Origin: Alopecurus myosuroides | Taxonomy: Eukaryota; Streptophyta; Magnoliopsida; Poales; Poaceae | Length of the DNA: 64,000 nucleotides | Direction: 5' to 3' | Assembly (NCBI GenBank): GCA_028641055.1 | Contig: CM054060.1 | Coordinates: 314,103,682-314,167,681 of the forward strand | Shown: positions 32,752 through 45,833 of the stretch, piece by piece | Numbering within the stretch: position 1 is the first letter of the stretch | Layout of the letters: each line of letters begins with the position of its first letter | Made by a program: the position numbers and the translations under genes | Notes under the pieces: model-generated | The model's database searches: none | The model's input: the letters and a program-made list of their open reading frames with translations, nothing else | What the model was told of the DNA's origin: nothing

Positions 32752-34060
32752 ATACTCCCCAGTGTGGCTAGACTTAGCTAACATACATATGTATTACTTA
32801 TTTATACTAACAGGCCCAAAATTCTAGTTTTTTTAAGGCCCCTTAAATCTTAGGAGCGGCCCTAATTGCCAGGGTTAGCTCTATCACTTCTACTTGATTC
32901 AGGTGGGTGAGAGAGCTAAATCAAGAAGGTACTATAAAATTTATACGCCTCCTTAGGTGAACTTTGTTTATTTAGATGAATATACAGACACTACCTGACT
33001 ATAAATACCGCAAGGCTGGTGAACCATACCATACAAAAGATAAGATATGTCTTTAGAATGTATTTAGCTTGTGAGTCAATGTCTATGTCAACATGTTTGT
33101 AGATTAGGTTTGGGATGCATACGGAATTCGTAGACCAGCTCGTCCATACATCAGGTAAGCAAAGAGAATTGCATAACCTATGTGGTTTATTAGATATATA
33201 CGTGTGACTCATATCTCAAAATTGTTGAATCTGGAGGTTGCAAAAATATGCGAATGTGCATTTCTACTCTACTCCGTAGTATGCTATCATTGTATTAGAA
33301 TGAAAGTGATATCGCCCATGAAGACATGATATAATTCTATGTTTATAAATTAATGCAAGTTTTTTCATTGATAAATCATATCATTTTTTGCAGAGGACGA
33401 GCATTGTGTTTCCAACAACGCTACTCAATTTGTTATGCTGTAGAACATCACGAACGACAAGAAAGCCTGAAGCGAAAAGCTCAAGTTAGAACAACAATTA
33501 TTACCAAGTTCTCGATTTTCTTGCAATTATGAGTAGGCTAGCCGAGGAAATACACCCATCACACTCTGGTAGCTACCTCCCTTGGAAAATCTTTCAAGGG
33601 GTTAGCTACCATTATACTATTGTAAAAATTGCAGAATTCTTTTTGCCTACCATGTGGAAGAACCAGCTTTGGCCTTTCCATTGGAAAGTCTTCCACTAGT
33701 AGTGACTTATTTTTTATTAGATATTTTATTTATAACTTCTCATAAAATAAGATGGTGGTCATTGTATTTGGTTTCGCAATTAATCAAGTTGTGTTTCACG
33801 TTCCTCGCTGACAAATATTGCAAATATATCCAAGTTTCCCTTAATAATACTGCTCGACACATCGCATAGCACATGACAATAATGCATGCTCCAGATAGTA
33901 TTTGATCAAACAATATATGGAGAAGTGAGCGCACCACTCTTTATGGTCCTACATGTGGATCATCGTAGATATCTTGACAATACCGGCCTTGAGCATATCT
34001 GCTTAACTGGACTACATAAGTGCCGATATATGGGTGGACATACACCACAAAAATAGAATA
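32752..34060. other. unassigned DNA with an imperfect hairpin
   Basis: No gene is recognised. An imperfect 45-bp palindrome lies at 33567-33611 (arms TGGTAGCTA/TAGCTACCA), with a further weak GTGGAAGA/TCTTCCAC stem at 33655-33698. It could be a MITE remnant. Confidence 0.4.
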
Positions 34061-34190
34061 TTTTTTTTTTGAAGCGACCAAACCGTAGAACAATCGTTCT
34101 CGGGTAATTTTCATTAATATACAATAAATTACAAAAGGAACGCTCCAAAAACGTTCATCCAATGCCAGTTTTCTCTAACATAGATGAAAA

Positions 34191-37100
34191 TTAACCCCCG
34201 CCTAGAACTGAGTCAATCCAATTAACAAAAGAGTTCTTGTTAAGAGGTTTACACCCGTGCTTAAGAAATAGAAGGTCCTTTCTATGTTGGATTTTCCAAA
34301 ACAGATGATTATGCATCTGATTTTCGAAGATCTTGGCATTTCTAAGCTTCCAAATATTCCAGCAGCCCATAATCAAAATCCCCATAACAATCTCTTTAGG
34401 TAGAGTCGCACAGATGAGGAGGCATTCATCAAAATATGAGATACCTCTTTTCTTCTCTTGAAGGATCTTGGACCAGCATTCTCTAGCAAAGGAGCAGTCA
34501 AAAAACATATGCAGAAGTCTCCTCCAGATTCTCATCACAAAGAACACATGAATAACTCGGGATATGGAAGTTCTTCCTAGCCAGCAGATTTCCAGTGTTC
34601 ACTCTGTCATGGAGTAGTAACCAGAAGAAGATTTTATATCGAAGAATATTGACTGATCTCCAGATGTTCTGGAACACACAGTGAGCAGAGGACCAGATAT
34701 CATAAAATCATAAGCTCTTTTAGAAGGAAATTGTTTATGGCCTTTGAGAAGCCAAATATCATGATGAGAAGTGATGTTAAAATCTTGAATATCATGAAAA
34801 ATGGTTTCAAATTGATGAAAAGCTTCCACAGACAATGGAAGATGAAAGTGATCAGAGTAGTCCTATGCAGAGAAGAAATCTTTAACATATATCTCCTTAT
34901 TTCTGCAGAAAGAGAAAAGCTCTGGGAATTTGACATGAAAATACTGATCTTCCCATAAGTCCATCCAGAACAGAACAGATTCCCCAGATCCAGCTTGACA
35001 AACTGTCATATGTTTGAATAGAGGGACCAACTTTAGCATACTCTTCCACCAAAAAGAGCCCACAGGTCTGTAGCTCACAAAATTATACATATACTATTTC
35101 TGCTTTATGAGTTTGATCCAAGGAAGATCCACATTATTGAAGAATTTATGGATGATTTTCAGCAGCAAAGCTCTATTCTGAACAAAGATGTTCATGACAC
35201 CAAGGCCCCCTTGGTTCTTAGGTTTAGAAACTTTCTCCCAAGCAATGAGAGAAACACCTTTGTCATCTATTCCATTCTTTCTCCAAAAGCAAAATCTGAG
35301 AAGCTTATTAATTTGCTGAATAACCGAGTCTTGAACCAAGAGAGTGCCTAGGTAGAAGATAGGAAGCCTGGAAAATATTGATCTGATGAGGACCAGCTTC
35401 TCACCATAAGACAGAAGAGATGTACAACCAGCAATTATGTCACTAATTCAGTCAAAATAGGCATCAAATCCAAAACCCGAGGTTTATAAATGGACATAGG
35501 CATGCCAAGATAGGTGAAAGGGAAGGATCCCTCAGAGCAGCCAAATGCATGCATCATGATATTCACCCTGTCCTGTTGAAGATTAATAGGAATCAAGCTC
35601 AACTTGTAATAATTCACTCTCAATCCAGTGAAGGCAGCAAAGTGATTAAGTAAGCTTTTGGCATGCAATCGTTGTTTAGGACTTGCTTTCATAATGAGAA
35701 TGGTGTCATCAGCATACTGAACAATAGGAAAATCTTGACAAGCTTGTGACAGAATCGGGGGGCGGCGAGGGGGGGGTGGATCAATTGGTTATTCATAGCC
35801 TCATTAAAAATGTCTTGAAGCAAATCGGCTGCCAGGACAAAAATCAATGGGGATAGGAGATCACCCCGTCTGACTCCTCTCTTACATCTAAATTACTTGC
35901 CAGCAATACCATTCAGTAGAACAGAGGAGTACCCAGAGTTATAAATCTTCTCAATCCATCTCAACCATCTAGGACCAAAACCCTTGGCAACCAGAATCTC
36001 ATGAATAATCTTGTGTTCCAACATGTCAAATGCTTTCCCAAAATCCAGCTTCAGAATAACAGCTTCCGTATTAGAACTTCTACATAGATGAATATATTCA
36101 TAAACCCAAGGAAGACAGTCTTGAATGGTTTTGGCTTTAAGGAAACCATATTGATTAACATGAATCAAGGAAGACATTTTGGTTTGTAATCTGTTAGCTA
36201 ACAACTTGGTGATGATCTTGAGGGAGCAGTTCAACAGAGAGATTGGTCTAAAATTGGATGGAGTGGATGGACAATCCTTCTTGGGTATCAGAGTGATGAA
36301 GGAATAATTGATACTCTGAATAGTAACATTCCCATGATAAAAATCATCAATCAACTTATAAAAATCATTAGCAATAATGGGCCAACAAGTTTTGATGAAA
36401 TTAGTATTAAATCCATCAGGTCCAGGTGTTTTATCCATAGGAAGCTCTTGAACCACCTTATAAATTTTATCCTTAGAAAAGGGGATCTCCAAATCCTCTA
36501 ATCCTTCAACCTTGTTAATAAGGTTAATCAGTCCTAACTCATCAGAAGTCTCAGATGCAGTACCCATCTTATGCTTAAAAGCTCTGGAGAATATTGCAGC
36601 TTTAAATGAATGCTCAATATGCTCACCCCCTTGTTCATCCATGATGGAAGCAATGAATTTCCTTCTATACTTGATAGTAGCTTTCACATGGAAAAACTTG
36701 GAGTTCTCCTCTCCAAATTTAGCCCATCTAATGGTGGCTCTTTGCTTCTAATAAGCATTATGTCTGGCCAGCAGAATAATCACATGATCCTTAGCAATCC
36801 TTCTACCATTAATTTCCCAAATAGAGAGATCTCTAAATTCTTCCAGTTGATCATAAAAACCAATGATATCATAAGTGTTCTTGATGGCAACAAATAGTTG
36901 AGATTTGTTTCCATCCCATATCTTGAGTCCCTTACGAAGCCTTTTAAATTTAGGAGTAATGAGTTTAGCACTGTCAGTCTCCTGAACATCTTGTTCCCAA
37001 ATATTTTGGACAACATTCTTAAAGTCATAGTGCTTCAGCAAAAAATTCTCAAATCTAAAGATAGTAGATTTAGGAATATTTGTACCAATTTGAATCATAA

Positions 37101-37839
37101 CAGGAATATGATTGGAAATTGGTCTAGAGAGAGGAAGAGCCAAAGTATTAGGATAACTGACAGTCCAAGATTCAGAAGAAAATATCCAATCCAATTTATC
37201 TAACAAAGGAGCATTCTGCATATTACTCCAGGTAAAATCTCTACCCTTAATGGGGATATCCACTAGAGCCAATGCAACAATAGCTTCATTAAAATCTAGC
37301 ATATACTGAACATTGCCACCCTCTCTACTTATGTTCGAAGGGTATCTGACATAATTGAAGTCTCCCACAATCAACCAATCCTGATCCTATGGAAAATCAA
37401 TGTTCTTAAACCACTCAATAAACTCAACTCTTGCTTCCGACTGACAAGGACCATAGATATTAGTCAAAATCCAAGAAGAAGCATTCAGTGTAGAAGTAAA
37501 CTTAATAGATATAGAAAAATCATTCTTAAATACTGTATCACCAATGAAATAAGCCTCATTCCAAGCAATGAGCAATCCACCAGATGCTCCATGAGAAGGG
37601 GCAAAATCAAATTTGGAAAATATTTTAGGACAGAAATTCTTAACATAGGAACTGTCAAAGAATTCTCTCTTAGTTTCTTGAAGACATAAAATATCACATC
37701 CTGATTCCTCAATTTTATTGAACACAACCAACCACTTATCTGGATCATTGATCCCTCTGATATTCCAATTCAACACATTCCATGATCTATTCCTCATTGG
37801 AAAAGTGATAAGTCCATACCACAAGTCTGTGATCCTCAT
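34191..37839 (-). pseudogene. LINE ORF2: APE endonuclease plus reverse transcriptase
   Basis: The endonuclease starts near 37839 with WNVLNWNIRGIN, then LCLQETKREF, GDFNYVRYPS and the SNHIPV box, so the metal-binding and catalytic motifs are visible. In the same frame RT begins about 36687: MDKTPGPDGF, FITLIPKKD, FRPISLLNCSLKIITK, QYGFLKAKTIQD and LKLDFGKAFDMLEH. The catalytic YADD is at about 35722 (FPIVQYADDTIL). In-frame stops at about 37387, 36748 and 35890 break the long frame; the last looks like CAA to TAA. A frameshift lies in a G-rich run near 35758-35780. The C-terminal zf-RVT region follows down to 34191. These few lesions suggest fairly recent loss of activity. The normal role is target-primed reverse transcription. 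Confidence 0.85.
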
Positions 37840-37949
37840 ACCCGAGGCAAAACAGAAACCAAAATCTAAGAGTATTCCATAAAAGGGGATACATTACATA
37901 GACCTCCATCATTTAACAAAATCTTAAAACTACCTAGGTGAGCTAAAGG

Positions 37950-40900
37950 AATGCTCCCTAGTCTGCATCTTCCTCCACCCTATATCCATCTTTATTCCCT
38001 CCATCTTCCTGCATCATCTCATCAACAACAGCCAAATCCTGCCTCTTCTTCTTGGTCCCCTTATCCATTAATGCCTCATCTGTGCAGTCCTTAGGGTCCA
38101 CCTTACAGAAAGAGACAGAAATATTTTTAACAATTTTAGCAGGGACAATGGGAGGTCTAGCATTACAGCTAATGCAATTCCTATCCATGCATGTGCTTTT
38201 CTTGAAACCATTCTTAAGACGCATCGACCTAGAACTTCTTCTCACCCCAGTCGTAACCATAGGTGCCTTATCTTTCCTCTTTCTATTGATGTGAAGAGCA
38301 GAAGTAGTGGATGCCACAGGTTCAATAGATGAGTTCTTAATAGGTGTCTGCAACTCAGAGGAAGATGAATCAACTCTACAAGAAGGAGCTAGATTTTCTA
38401 AGAATTTATCAGGGATAACAAATTCTTTGAATTATGTTGAATCAGATCCTTCACTAAGATATTTCCAGAAATTAGAAACAAGCAGTGATCTAGCCCATTC
38501 AAATTTATCAGAATTAAGAAGAGCAGCAGTAAAGAAGTTAACCCATTCAATTGGAACTTTGACTGCCTTCTCATCAGCATACTTGGGAGCAAAATTCTCC
38601 TTCCAAAGTTGAGCACCCTGTACTCCAAAGAGGTTATGGTCTGAAAATTCACAGGGACCCATCATTTTCTGTAAAACAGGATCAATCACTTCTGACCCAA
38701 ATTGCATAGCACCCACATAAAGATTTATGTATAATGGAATAGGAAAACCTAGAGGAGCATCCCTACCATCTACTCCATCACTATGCTGAACAAGTACAAC
38801 AAGCACTACATGTTCAGTAGGGGGAGATGGGAGTCTATCAGAATCATCATGAGGACTATTCAGAATCATCATGAGGACTATTCATCCTAGATGCATTATT
38901 CTCAATTTCTGCAGACACCACCAATTCTGACATATGAGTTGTACATGACTTAGGGAAAGCACCAGTAAATTCCAGGAGTGATTTTTACAAAAAAGGAGAT
39001 TGAAAGTGGGCCACTTATGTATTCTGAATAGATACATATGGACCAGCTTCAGACGGAAATAAATCCAAAGGTTTTGTTGGGCCAAGCATAACAGGCCCAG
39101 GGACATCCATAAATTCAAATTGAAGGCCCAATGGCACTTCCACTCTCGATTAGAGGGTTGTTCAGATCAAAAGGAAGCAGAACATCATCAGGGATATGAA
39201 TCACATTATCCATGGGAGCCACATCATCACCCATATTAGCAGGAGGGGGACCATGAAATGAGTCCTCTGAATAACAACAATATCAGTAATAGTAATATTA
39301 ATGCCCCCATCATCTTGTACGAGGTCATTGACATCAGGTGCAGGTTCCATCAAATCATTGAGCTCAAGGAATTCACCAGCATGCAATTCCATGTCCACAT
39401 TGTTGTCTTCAGGTGGCATGGCCCAATGACCTCCCATCAAGTTATTAGCAGCTAGAATCTCCTCAACAACCATGTGAATAGGGTGGTTCACCACTTGGTT
39501 AGCATGATTCTGTACAACAGCCTCCTCTTCCATAACATCATGAGCAGCAACAGGGCCAACCACATGATTGTTTTGATTAGGGTGATGGATTTTCTCAATA
39601 GGTGCAGGATGTGGATTACCATCAGAAGGAACATCATCTTCAAGTGGTGGACCACCACCATGTAACATATCTTGAAGGATCACAATCGGACAAGTCCATG
39701 ACTCACCCACAAATTTCTTAGCTCTGGACACAACATAACTCAATGGGATATCTGACAGTGCATCAACACGAATCTTGATAAGAACATAAGCATCAGTAGA
39801 TTTCTGCCCGTCCCAGACCAGTAGTTTACCAAAACTTCTGACAGCATTCGCAATCTCATGAGTGAACCTGAGGTCAGCAGGAAAGCCAATCAACTGCATC
39901 CAAACTTCCCTACTCAAATTGAATCTTCTCCAATTCATGCCCTCATCATGTTTCTCAAACACCAAATGGACATCATCACAGGGGTGAGGGATATTGTTAA
40001 CAAACCAATCCCTATCTTCAACACTATCAAATCTGACATAAGCTTGACCAAAAGAACACCTCGTAATAGATTTATATCTCACTCTCCTTTCTAGACGAAG
40101 AAACTCATCCAAAATCTCATGCACATTCAGAAAATCAACCTCACCTTGGGGCATAGGGACAATGGTGAGGATGGCCAAGTCTTCATTATTCGAGCGGAGT
40201 TCTCCGTGAATGACACGGACGCGAGCAGGCCTGCCCTCCACCACCAATGCCGCCCGATCAAGAGGGAGAAAAGGAGTAGGATCAAAGACAAAGCTCGCCA
40301 TATCGGATTCGGACCCCCTCGGCACAGACGGAATAGCCGAGAAAACCCTCGCTGGAAGAACAGAGTAGACAAAATGCGGGGAGACAACGTTTTCCCTTTA
40401 CAGTGACACCTGTGATGAAATCAGTTGCTCGGTGATCTTAGCATTTTGCAACGCAATCAATTGCTCCTTGTCTATCCGCGAAATCCCCGTAGAGTTGTCA
40501 AATCCATGGCGCGTAGAACGAGGAGTCCCATGTTTCTCCCGATTAGCTTCCATATCGCGCGTGGTAGATTGGGCCGGCCCATTAGACACAGATTTGTAAC
40601 GACAATTATCCGCGATGTGGCCCCATCTACGACAAGCACGACAGCGAATTCGGTTGGTACAATTGGGCCGGGAATGACGGTCCGAAAAACAACGGACACA
40701 ATAAAACTTGGGCCCAGAGCCATAAACCGCATTCAAATCAGTAATTCCCGCTCTTGAAGAGCCATAATTTCTGCCATAATGATTCGTTGATCGATGATTC
40801 CGTACTGGATCAATGGAAGAATTCTGAATCTGACGAGATCATCAAAATATCTGGGAGCATGAACAACATCTGCGTAAGATCCAGATTATTTCTTATATGA

Positions 40901-41341
40901 GACCGTATTCCATTCCTTCTCTTGTTCTTTCAAATAAAGTTGATATTATTTGCGAGAATCCGGACTACCTTTGCCCCATAGCCAAAAACTCATATAGAAG
41001 AGTGAGTTCAAAATGTTGCCCCCTTTGAAAATCTCAAAACCCACGTCTTTAGAGTAAACTGAGAATCGAAAAGACCAATTCTGAAGACACATCACTTGAA
41101 AAAGATATGCTTTTCCCCCAAAACAAGATTGAAGAATAAGACTTACAGAATCAGCATTGAGTTTGATGCGGGAGAGAGAGAAATCCACCACTAGAAAGAA
41201 GGACCGATGATCCCTTCCCTCATCAACCACAACAGGGGAACCAAACTTATCCTTGATGCGCCTCTCAAATATAATACCATCTTCAAATTTAAGATCCGAA
41301 AGCGCCATGAAAACCAGTAAAGAAAAGATCCTGAAAATCAA
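37950..41341 (-). pseudogene. LINE ORF1: nucleic-acid-binding protein
   Basis: The N-terminal block (40946-41341; QNWSFRFSVYSKDVGFEIF) resembles the DUF4283-like start of grass LINE ORF1. At 40398-40736 two CX2CX4HX4C zinc knuckles follow each other (CVRCFSDRHSRPNC and CRACRRWGHIADNC). A long frame at 39201-40325 contains an RNA-binding-like part (CSFGQAYVRFDSVEDRDWFV) and an acidic, proline-rich region. Pieces at 38432-38872 and 37958-38353 form the basic C-terminus. The blocks are separated by stops and frame changes, so the gene is broken. ORF1 normally coats LINE RNA. The boundaries of the individual domains are approximate. Confidence 0.75.
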
Positions 41342-41460
41342 AACACAAAGATGTATGTGGCTGCCAACACACGGCGTGTGTATTGGCAGATTATGGTGGT
41401 CGCTGTGGCCGTAGTGGCCAACGGAGAAAGCCGGAGGGGGGCGCCGAGGAGAGCGCTAAA

Positions 41461-42926
41461 GTCTTACCCAAATAGATTTTCTATCCAAATGAATGTGGGG
41501 TGATAAGTGTGAGAGTAAGTTCGATGGAGATAAATGAATGGACGTAAGATAGAAGATATTACTTGCATATGTCGGTAAGATGCATACTCGTGAATGGAGA
41601 TGCGGAGGTGAAGGCTACAGCCCCCTGCCTTTCAGTGCTCGCCAAATGTTCGGTATGCACAAGCGTAATAGATGTACAGTATATCATTTTACATGAAAAA
41701 TTTCAGAAGCTCATCCCTCTCGTCGGTTATGCCCTGTTAACCGTTGCAAGTCCAGGAAAATCCCAGTGTTGGAAAGATCAAACGGCTATGGAATAAGCCT
41801 TAAAGTTGCTATACAAGATGATCTCAGCATATATCATGATTCACAGAGAAACCTACCTGTTAGCCATCGAGCAGGCATGCAACACTTGAGGGAAAAAAAC
41901 ATGGGATTAGGGTGATCTGACAATTAGACTTGTAAACATCGGTAGGCCGTCAGACATCGTCAGCTTCATTGTTTCTGGAGCTGCCTTTGGTTCCTTCTAA
42001 AATTAGTTTGTAACCATATATACATCCCGTTGTCCTCTCTACCTTTCACGTGCTCCTTCTCTTCCACCGATATCTTTTTAACAACAGCTACGTTGTTGGT
42101 TACTGCAGCTAGAGCATCTTCATCTTCATCTTTAAAACCAAAATAGTATTGGTGGTGTAACATCATCCAAACAACCAACATGAGATTTTGTACAACGCCA
42201 CAGGTATGTGTACGAAAAGTTGGTGCAGGCCTGGCAAGATCAACTTGGTTGCTAGCAGGGTTGATAAAAGAGGGAGTGTTCATAGTTTTTCTAGAGAGAA
42301 CCCGAGGATTCCTATCACCTGTTACCTCTTTTGTTTCAATAAACAATCACAGGATATTTTCAGACTTGGACACTTGGAAAATTTTCATATGCACGTCATT
42401 TGATCCGGATGGTCAGAATCCCCAGGAATTTTCCAAAGTACTCCAATGTACTCTATCTTGGAAATAAAAATTCATCCACTTAAACCTCTTGTTATTGTCT
42501 TCGTTTTTCCTATGGTGTCCAGCATTCTTTGATGCACTCATGCACTAGTTTCTAGTATTGTATGATCCAATAGATCAACGGCAAATCTAAATCTAGGGTG
42601 CCCAAGCTTATGCCCAGTCTACGTGGGCTAGGTTCGCTACGTGAAAATAGGCGTAGGGTGCGCCGGTAATCTCTTGACTGAGCTAGCTGTCCCGTCTCCT
42701 TCCGATCTGTTGATCGGCACATGCATCCAACCATCCACCTACCCAGGCAGCTACGTAGCACACCAGGTTTGCTACCTAGCTACTTGATGGATTTGATCCG
42801 CGTGCTTAGCTCAATCAAGTGGAAACATCTGTATGTATATGGTGGGTTTCAGTTGTGTACTTGTCTACTTAGCTCAATCGATTGATGGATTCAAGGTGTG
42901 TGCGCGCTAGCTTACCTAGCTAGCTT
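41461..42926. other. unassigned DNA
   Basis: Several short frames exist (for example 41966-42346 minus) but none resembles a known protein to me. A motif CTAAATCTAGGGTGCCC at 42588 resembles the palindrome at 53998. No transposon ends are seen. Confidence 0.4.
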
Positions 42927-42941
42927 GGTACGAGAATACAT

Positions 42942-43613
42942 TTTTTTTTTTGCGATAAAAACTTCCAATCTATTCATCAACTGTCAAGGCAGTACAAAGA
43001 ACACCAGAAATAATATAAATTACATCTAGGTCCGTAGACCACCTAGCGACGACTACAATCACTGGAGCGAGCCGAAGGCGCGCCGCTGTCATCGCCCCTC
43101 CGTTGTCGGAGCCGGGCAAACCTTGTTGAAGTAGACAGTCGGGAAGTCGTCGTGCTACGGTCACATAGGACCAGCGCACCAAACCAGCAACCGCCGCTGA
43201 TGAAGAGAAGCGTAGATCGGAAGGATCCAAACTGTAGACACACCAACACAGACGAACGAAGACTAGATCCAAGTGGATCCAGCAAAGACAAACGCCGACC
43301 GAATCCCACGAGATCCACCGGAGACACACCTCCACACGTCCTCCGATGACGCTAGACGCACCATCGAAACAGGGGCTAGGCCGGGAGATCTTTATTCCAA
43401 CTCCAGGGAGCTGCCGCCTCGCTATCCTGAGTAGAAGACAAACCCTAAAAAAACACAAGAAAACCCATGAAAACGAAGCCCTCCCGCCGGCAAGCCCCGA
43501 GATCCACCCAGTCTCCATGGCCGTGAGGCCACAGAAGACTAGGCAGATCGGAGGCCGCCGCCGGCAGGAGGCAGGAGCTCTAATCGCCTTTTCCGCCTAG
43601 GAGCTCACGAAGG
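42942..43613 (-). mobile_element. poly(A) retroposon (SINE-like or LINE 3' end)
   Basis: A T-run at 42941-42951 (poly(A) on the minus strand) and flanking duplications GGTACGAGAATACAT (42927-42941) and GGTACGAATACAT (43614-43626), which differ by GA, define a 672-bp retroposed unit. I recall similar sequence as a common dispersed repeat in wheat. The 182-residue minus frame at 42970-43518 is probably not a gene, because it lacks any family motif. The body is GC-rich and gene-like at its 5' end. Confidence 0.7.
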
Positions 43614-44479
43614 GGTACGAATACATTGTTAGAACTTAAACGATCTAGAACCAATCTAGATCAAAAAAATTGTGAAAGCAATCTAGAACACCAAGAACGA
43701 GGTTAAATCAGAAAGGGGTTTAGAGGGCATTACAAGATATCGTCGCCTGCTTGGTGCAGGCGAGGTTGAGAGTCGATATAGACGTTGCAGGGGTTGATGA
43801 CGATCGCTGGATCACACGGTGACCCTCAGGTCTCCACCGGCACTGTCCGGGGACGGCGCGGCGAGGGTCCAGCTCTTCATGTTGCTTGTGCGCGGCTGCG
43901 ATCAGGGCAGAACGTGGGGGTATTGGGGAGGCAGGGTGACTGAGCGCTAACGAACGTAGATCGCCAGCAGCCAGGCCCCCCTTAATATAAGAGCATGCAA
44001 ACAGGGGCCAGAACCATTAGTTGGTTAGGACGCCCCCGATCAGGGCGTTTTAGGTGCGTACGTGAAGGTCACGAACGTTGGTTCGTGGGCCTTCACTTAT
44101 CTCTTTATTTTCTCATCTTTACACTGGTAGAAAAAAAGGCCTTCCATACGCCCCCTTTAGTCCCCAAAATATCCGAACCGTGACTAAATGGGTCTTTAGT
44201 CGCGGTTCGCGAGGCGACCCGCGACTGAAGGTCTTGAGTGGCGGTTTGGGAAGCGCGCGGAGGGCTTTAATCCCGGTTGGCCTGGCCACCCGCGACTAAA
44301 GGTCCGAACTGCTGGCCTCCCGGTCTTCAGTCCCGGTTGGCCTGGCCACCCGCGACTAAAGTTCCGAACTGTTCGGCTTCCGCGCGGTTCTAATTCGTGA
44401 GCGAAGGCAGAAAGGCCTCATTGCTACAGTGCGCGCTCGGCTCTCTCTTCTTCTTCCTCTCTTCTTCTTCCTCCACACC

Positions 44480-45464
44480 ATGGATTCTCCCGTTTTCAAG
44501 ATTCTAAAGGTGGCCACACCATGCGGCAAGACTCTCCACGTCGCCTATACCAACAATTGCGAGGAACTCCCTGAGGCTCTTGACCGTTTGAGCAAACTCT
44601 ATGAAGCAGATGAACACCACAAGTTCTTTGGGCTTGATCTCGAGTACACGGCCAATCAAAAGGATGTGGCCGTCATCCAGAATGCTTACAAGGAAACCGT
44701 TCTGGTCTTCGAATGGACAAGGTACGCACACAATCTCTTGTAGGATAGTTAACGTACACACGTGCCCATTTTGTTCATAGATTGCGTCAGGATAATTGCA
44801 TAGAATTTGAATTGTATAGGAAAATTGTGTTGTCATGTGCAACATTTGATAGCAATAGTGTTATATAGAGAGGAAAATTGCATAGGGTAGCAATATGGCA
44901 TTTTCGATTTGTTGTTGCATTGAAAGAATACACTTGTTTCAACAATATGTAACATGTGTTCCATTTTTGTTGTTGCATTGAAAGAATACACTTGTTGCAA
45001 CAATATGTAACATGTGTTCCATTTTTGTTGTTGCATTGAAAGAATACACTTGTTGCAACAATATCTAACATGTGTTCCATTTTTGTTGTTGCAGTCGTGC
45101 AAAGAAATGTCCAGAACTTATGGATTTTCTTGTCAACAAAGGTTTCGACTTTTGTAGCGTTGATATCACAAATGACCAGCAGAAGATGATGCGCACGTGG
45201 AATATTGAGATACCTGAAGACCACTACATTGATCTTCAGGACTTGATCCATTTTGATGAGCTGGACGGGGCCAAGACCGGGATGGCTCAGATGGCAACTG
45301 CCTTCATCCACCACGACTACAGAACGATGAAGACTAGTTTCCCCTCGAGAAATCACAACAATTGGGGGAAGAACCAACTTGACCTGATCAATCTCAAGTA
45401 TGCAGCAATAGATGCATATGTTGCGTTCGAGTTGTTCCGCATCTACTCTTCGATGCAGCAATAG
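44480..45464 (+). CDS. transposon-borne DEDDy 3'-5' exonuclease-like protein, copy 2
   Basis: Exon 1 is 44480-44721 (242 nt, the same length as in copy 1) and exon 2 is 45095-45464. A GTACGC donor and TTGCAG acceptor give a phase-2 intron and a 203-residue protein. Exo I FFGLDLEYTANQKDVA is identical to copy 1, exo II is FCSVDITNDQQKM, and exo III is LKYAAIDAYVAFELF; all five D-E-D-D-Y residues are kept. By eye the two proteins share a little over half of their residues, with changes concentrated outside the motifs. Copy 2 has a four-residue insertion (FDELDGAKTG) compared with copy 1. WRN-like exonucleases act on DNA ends and RNase D acts on RNA; this small single-domain protein could do either. 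No frameshift is seen although the surrounding copia is badly decayed. Confidence 0.82.
44911..45094 (+). repeat. 58-bp tandem repeats in the exonuclease intron
   Basis: GTTGTTGCA starts at 44911, 44969, 45027 and 45085, exactly 58 bp apart. The last start forms the real splice acceptor (GTTGTTGCAG), while the earlier ones read GCAT. Copy 1 has about one unit. Confidence 0.85.
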
Positions 45465-45481
45465 ATGGTTGTTTGTGTACC

Positions 45482-45631
45482 GCTATGTTTGCATTATTCG
45501 AGACTTTATATATGTAGTACTACTATTATGTGCTATGTTTGCATTATTCGAGACTTTATATATGTAGTACTACTATTATGTGCTATGTTTGCATTATTCG
45601 AGACTTTATATATGTAGTACTACTATTATGT
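45482..45631 (+). repeat. 50-bp tandem triplet downstream of exonuclease gene 2
   Basis: GCTATGTTTGCATTATTCGA recurs at 45482, 45532 and 45582 in almost identical 50-bp units. It sits at the same place as the 27-bp triplet in element 1 but is unrelated in sequence. Confidence 0.85.
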
Positions 45632-45833
45632 AATGGATATATGTCCTATATTATTTCTATAAATTGTGTATGTGTTTAAGTACCGCTGTGTTTAAGACTA
45701 ACTCCTTTGCAAAATATTTGAGAAAACGAGTGGAAAACATGGAAAACAGAAGGTTACTTAAATGTCTCAAAACCTTATGAGAGAAGAAGACTAATGAAAT
45801 GGCTCAAATAAATCCAAGGGTTAAAAAGGACAT

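Larger units (their letters stand above)
34061..41460 (-). mobile_element. near full-length L1-type LINE, lightly mutated
   Basis: On the minus strand this runs from a GC-rich 5' leader (about 41460-41342) through ORF1 and ORF2 to a poly(A) end, seen as a T-run at 34061-34071. All LINE domains are present in order: ORF1 with two CCHC knuckles, APE-type endonuclease, RT with YADD and a zf-RVT-like C-terminus. Only a few stops and frameshifts are seen. The 5' limit is approximate because no convincing target duplication was found. Confidence 0.85.

Noticed and set aside
33383..33450. Exon-like start after a TTTTTTGCAG acceptor
   Set aside because: Only about 16 codons before a stop and no similarity recognised.
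34050..41475. Target duplication AAATAGA on both sides of the LINE
   Set aside because: The match is short and the 5' border is uncertain; could be chance.
41966..42346. 126-codon minus-strand ORF
   Set aside because: No motif, no splice context and no supporting neighbour.
42970..43518. 182-codon minus-strand ORF
   Set aside because: It lies in a repeated poly(A) retroposon, lacks known motifs and has unnatural composition.
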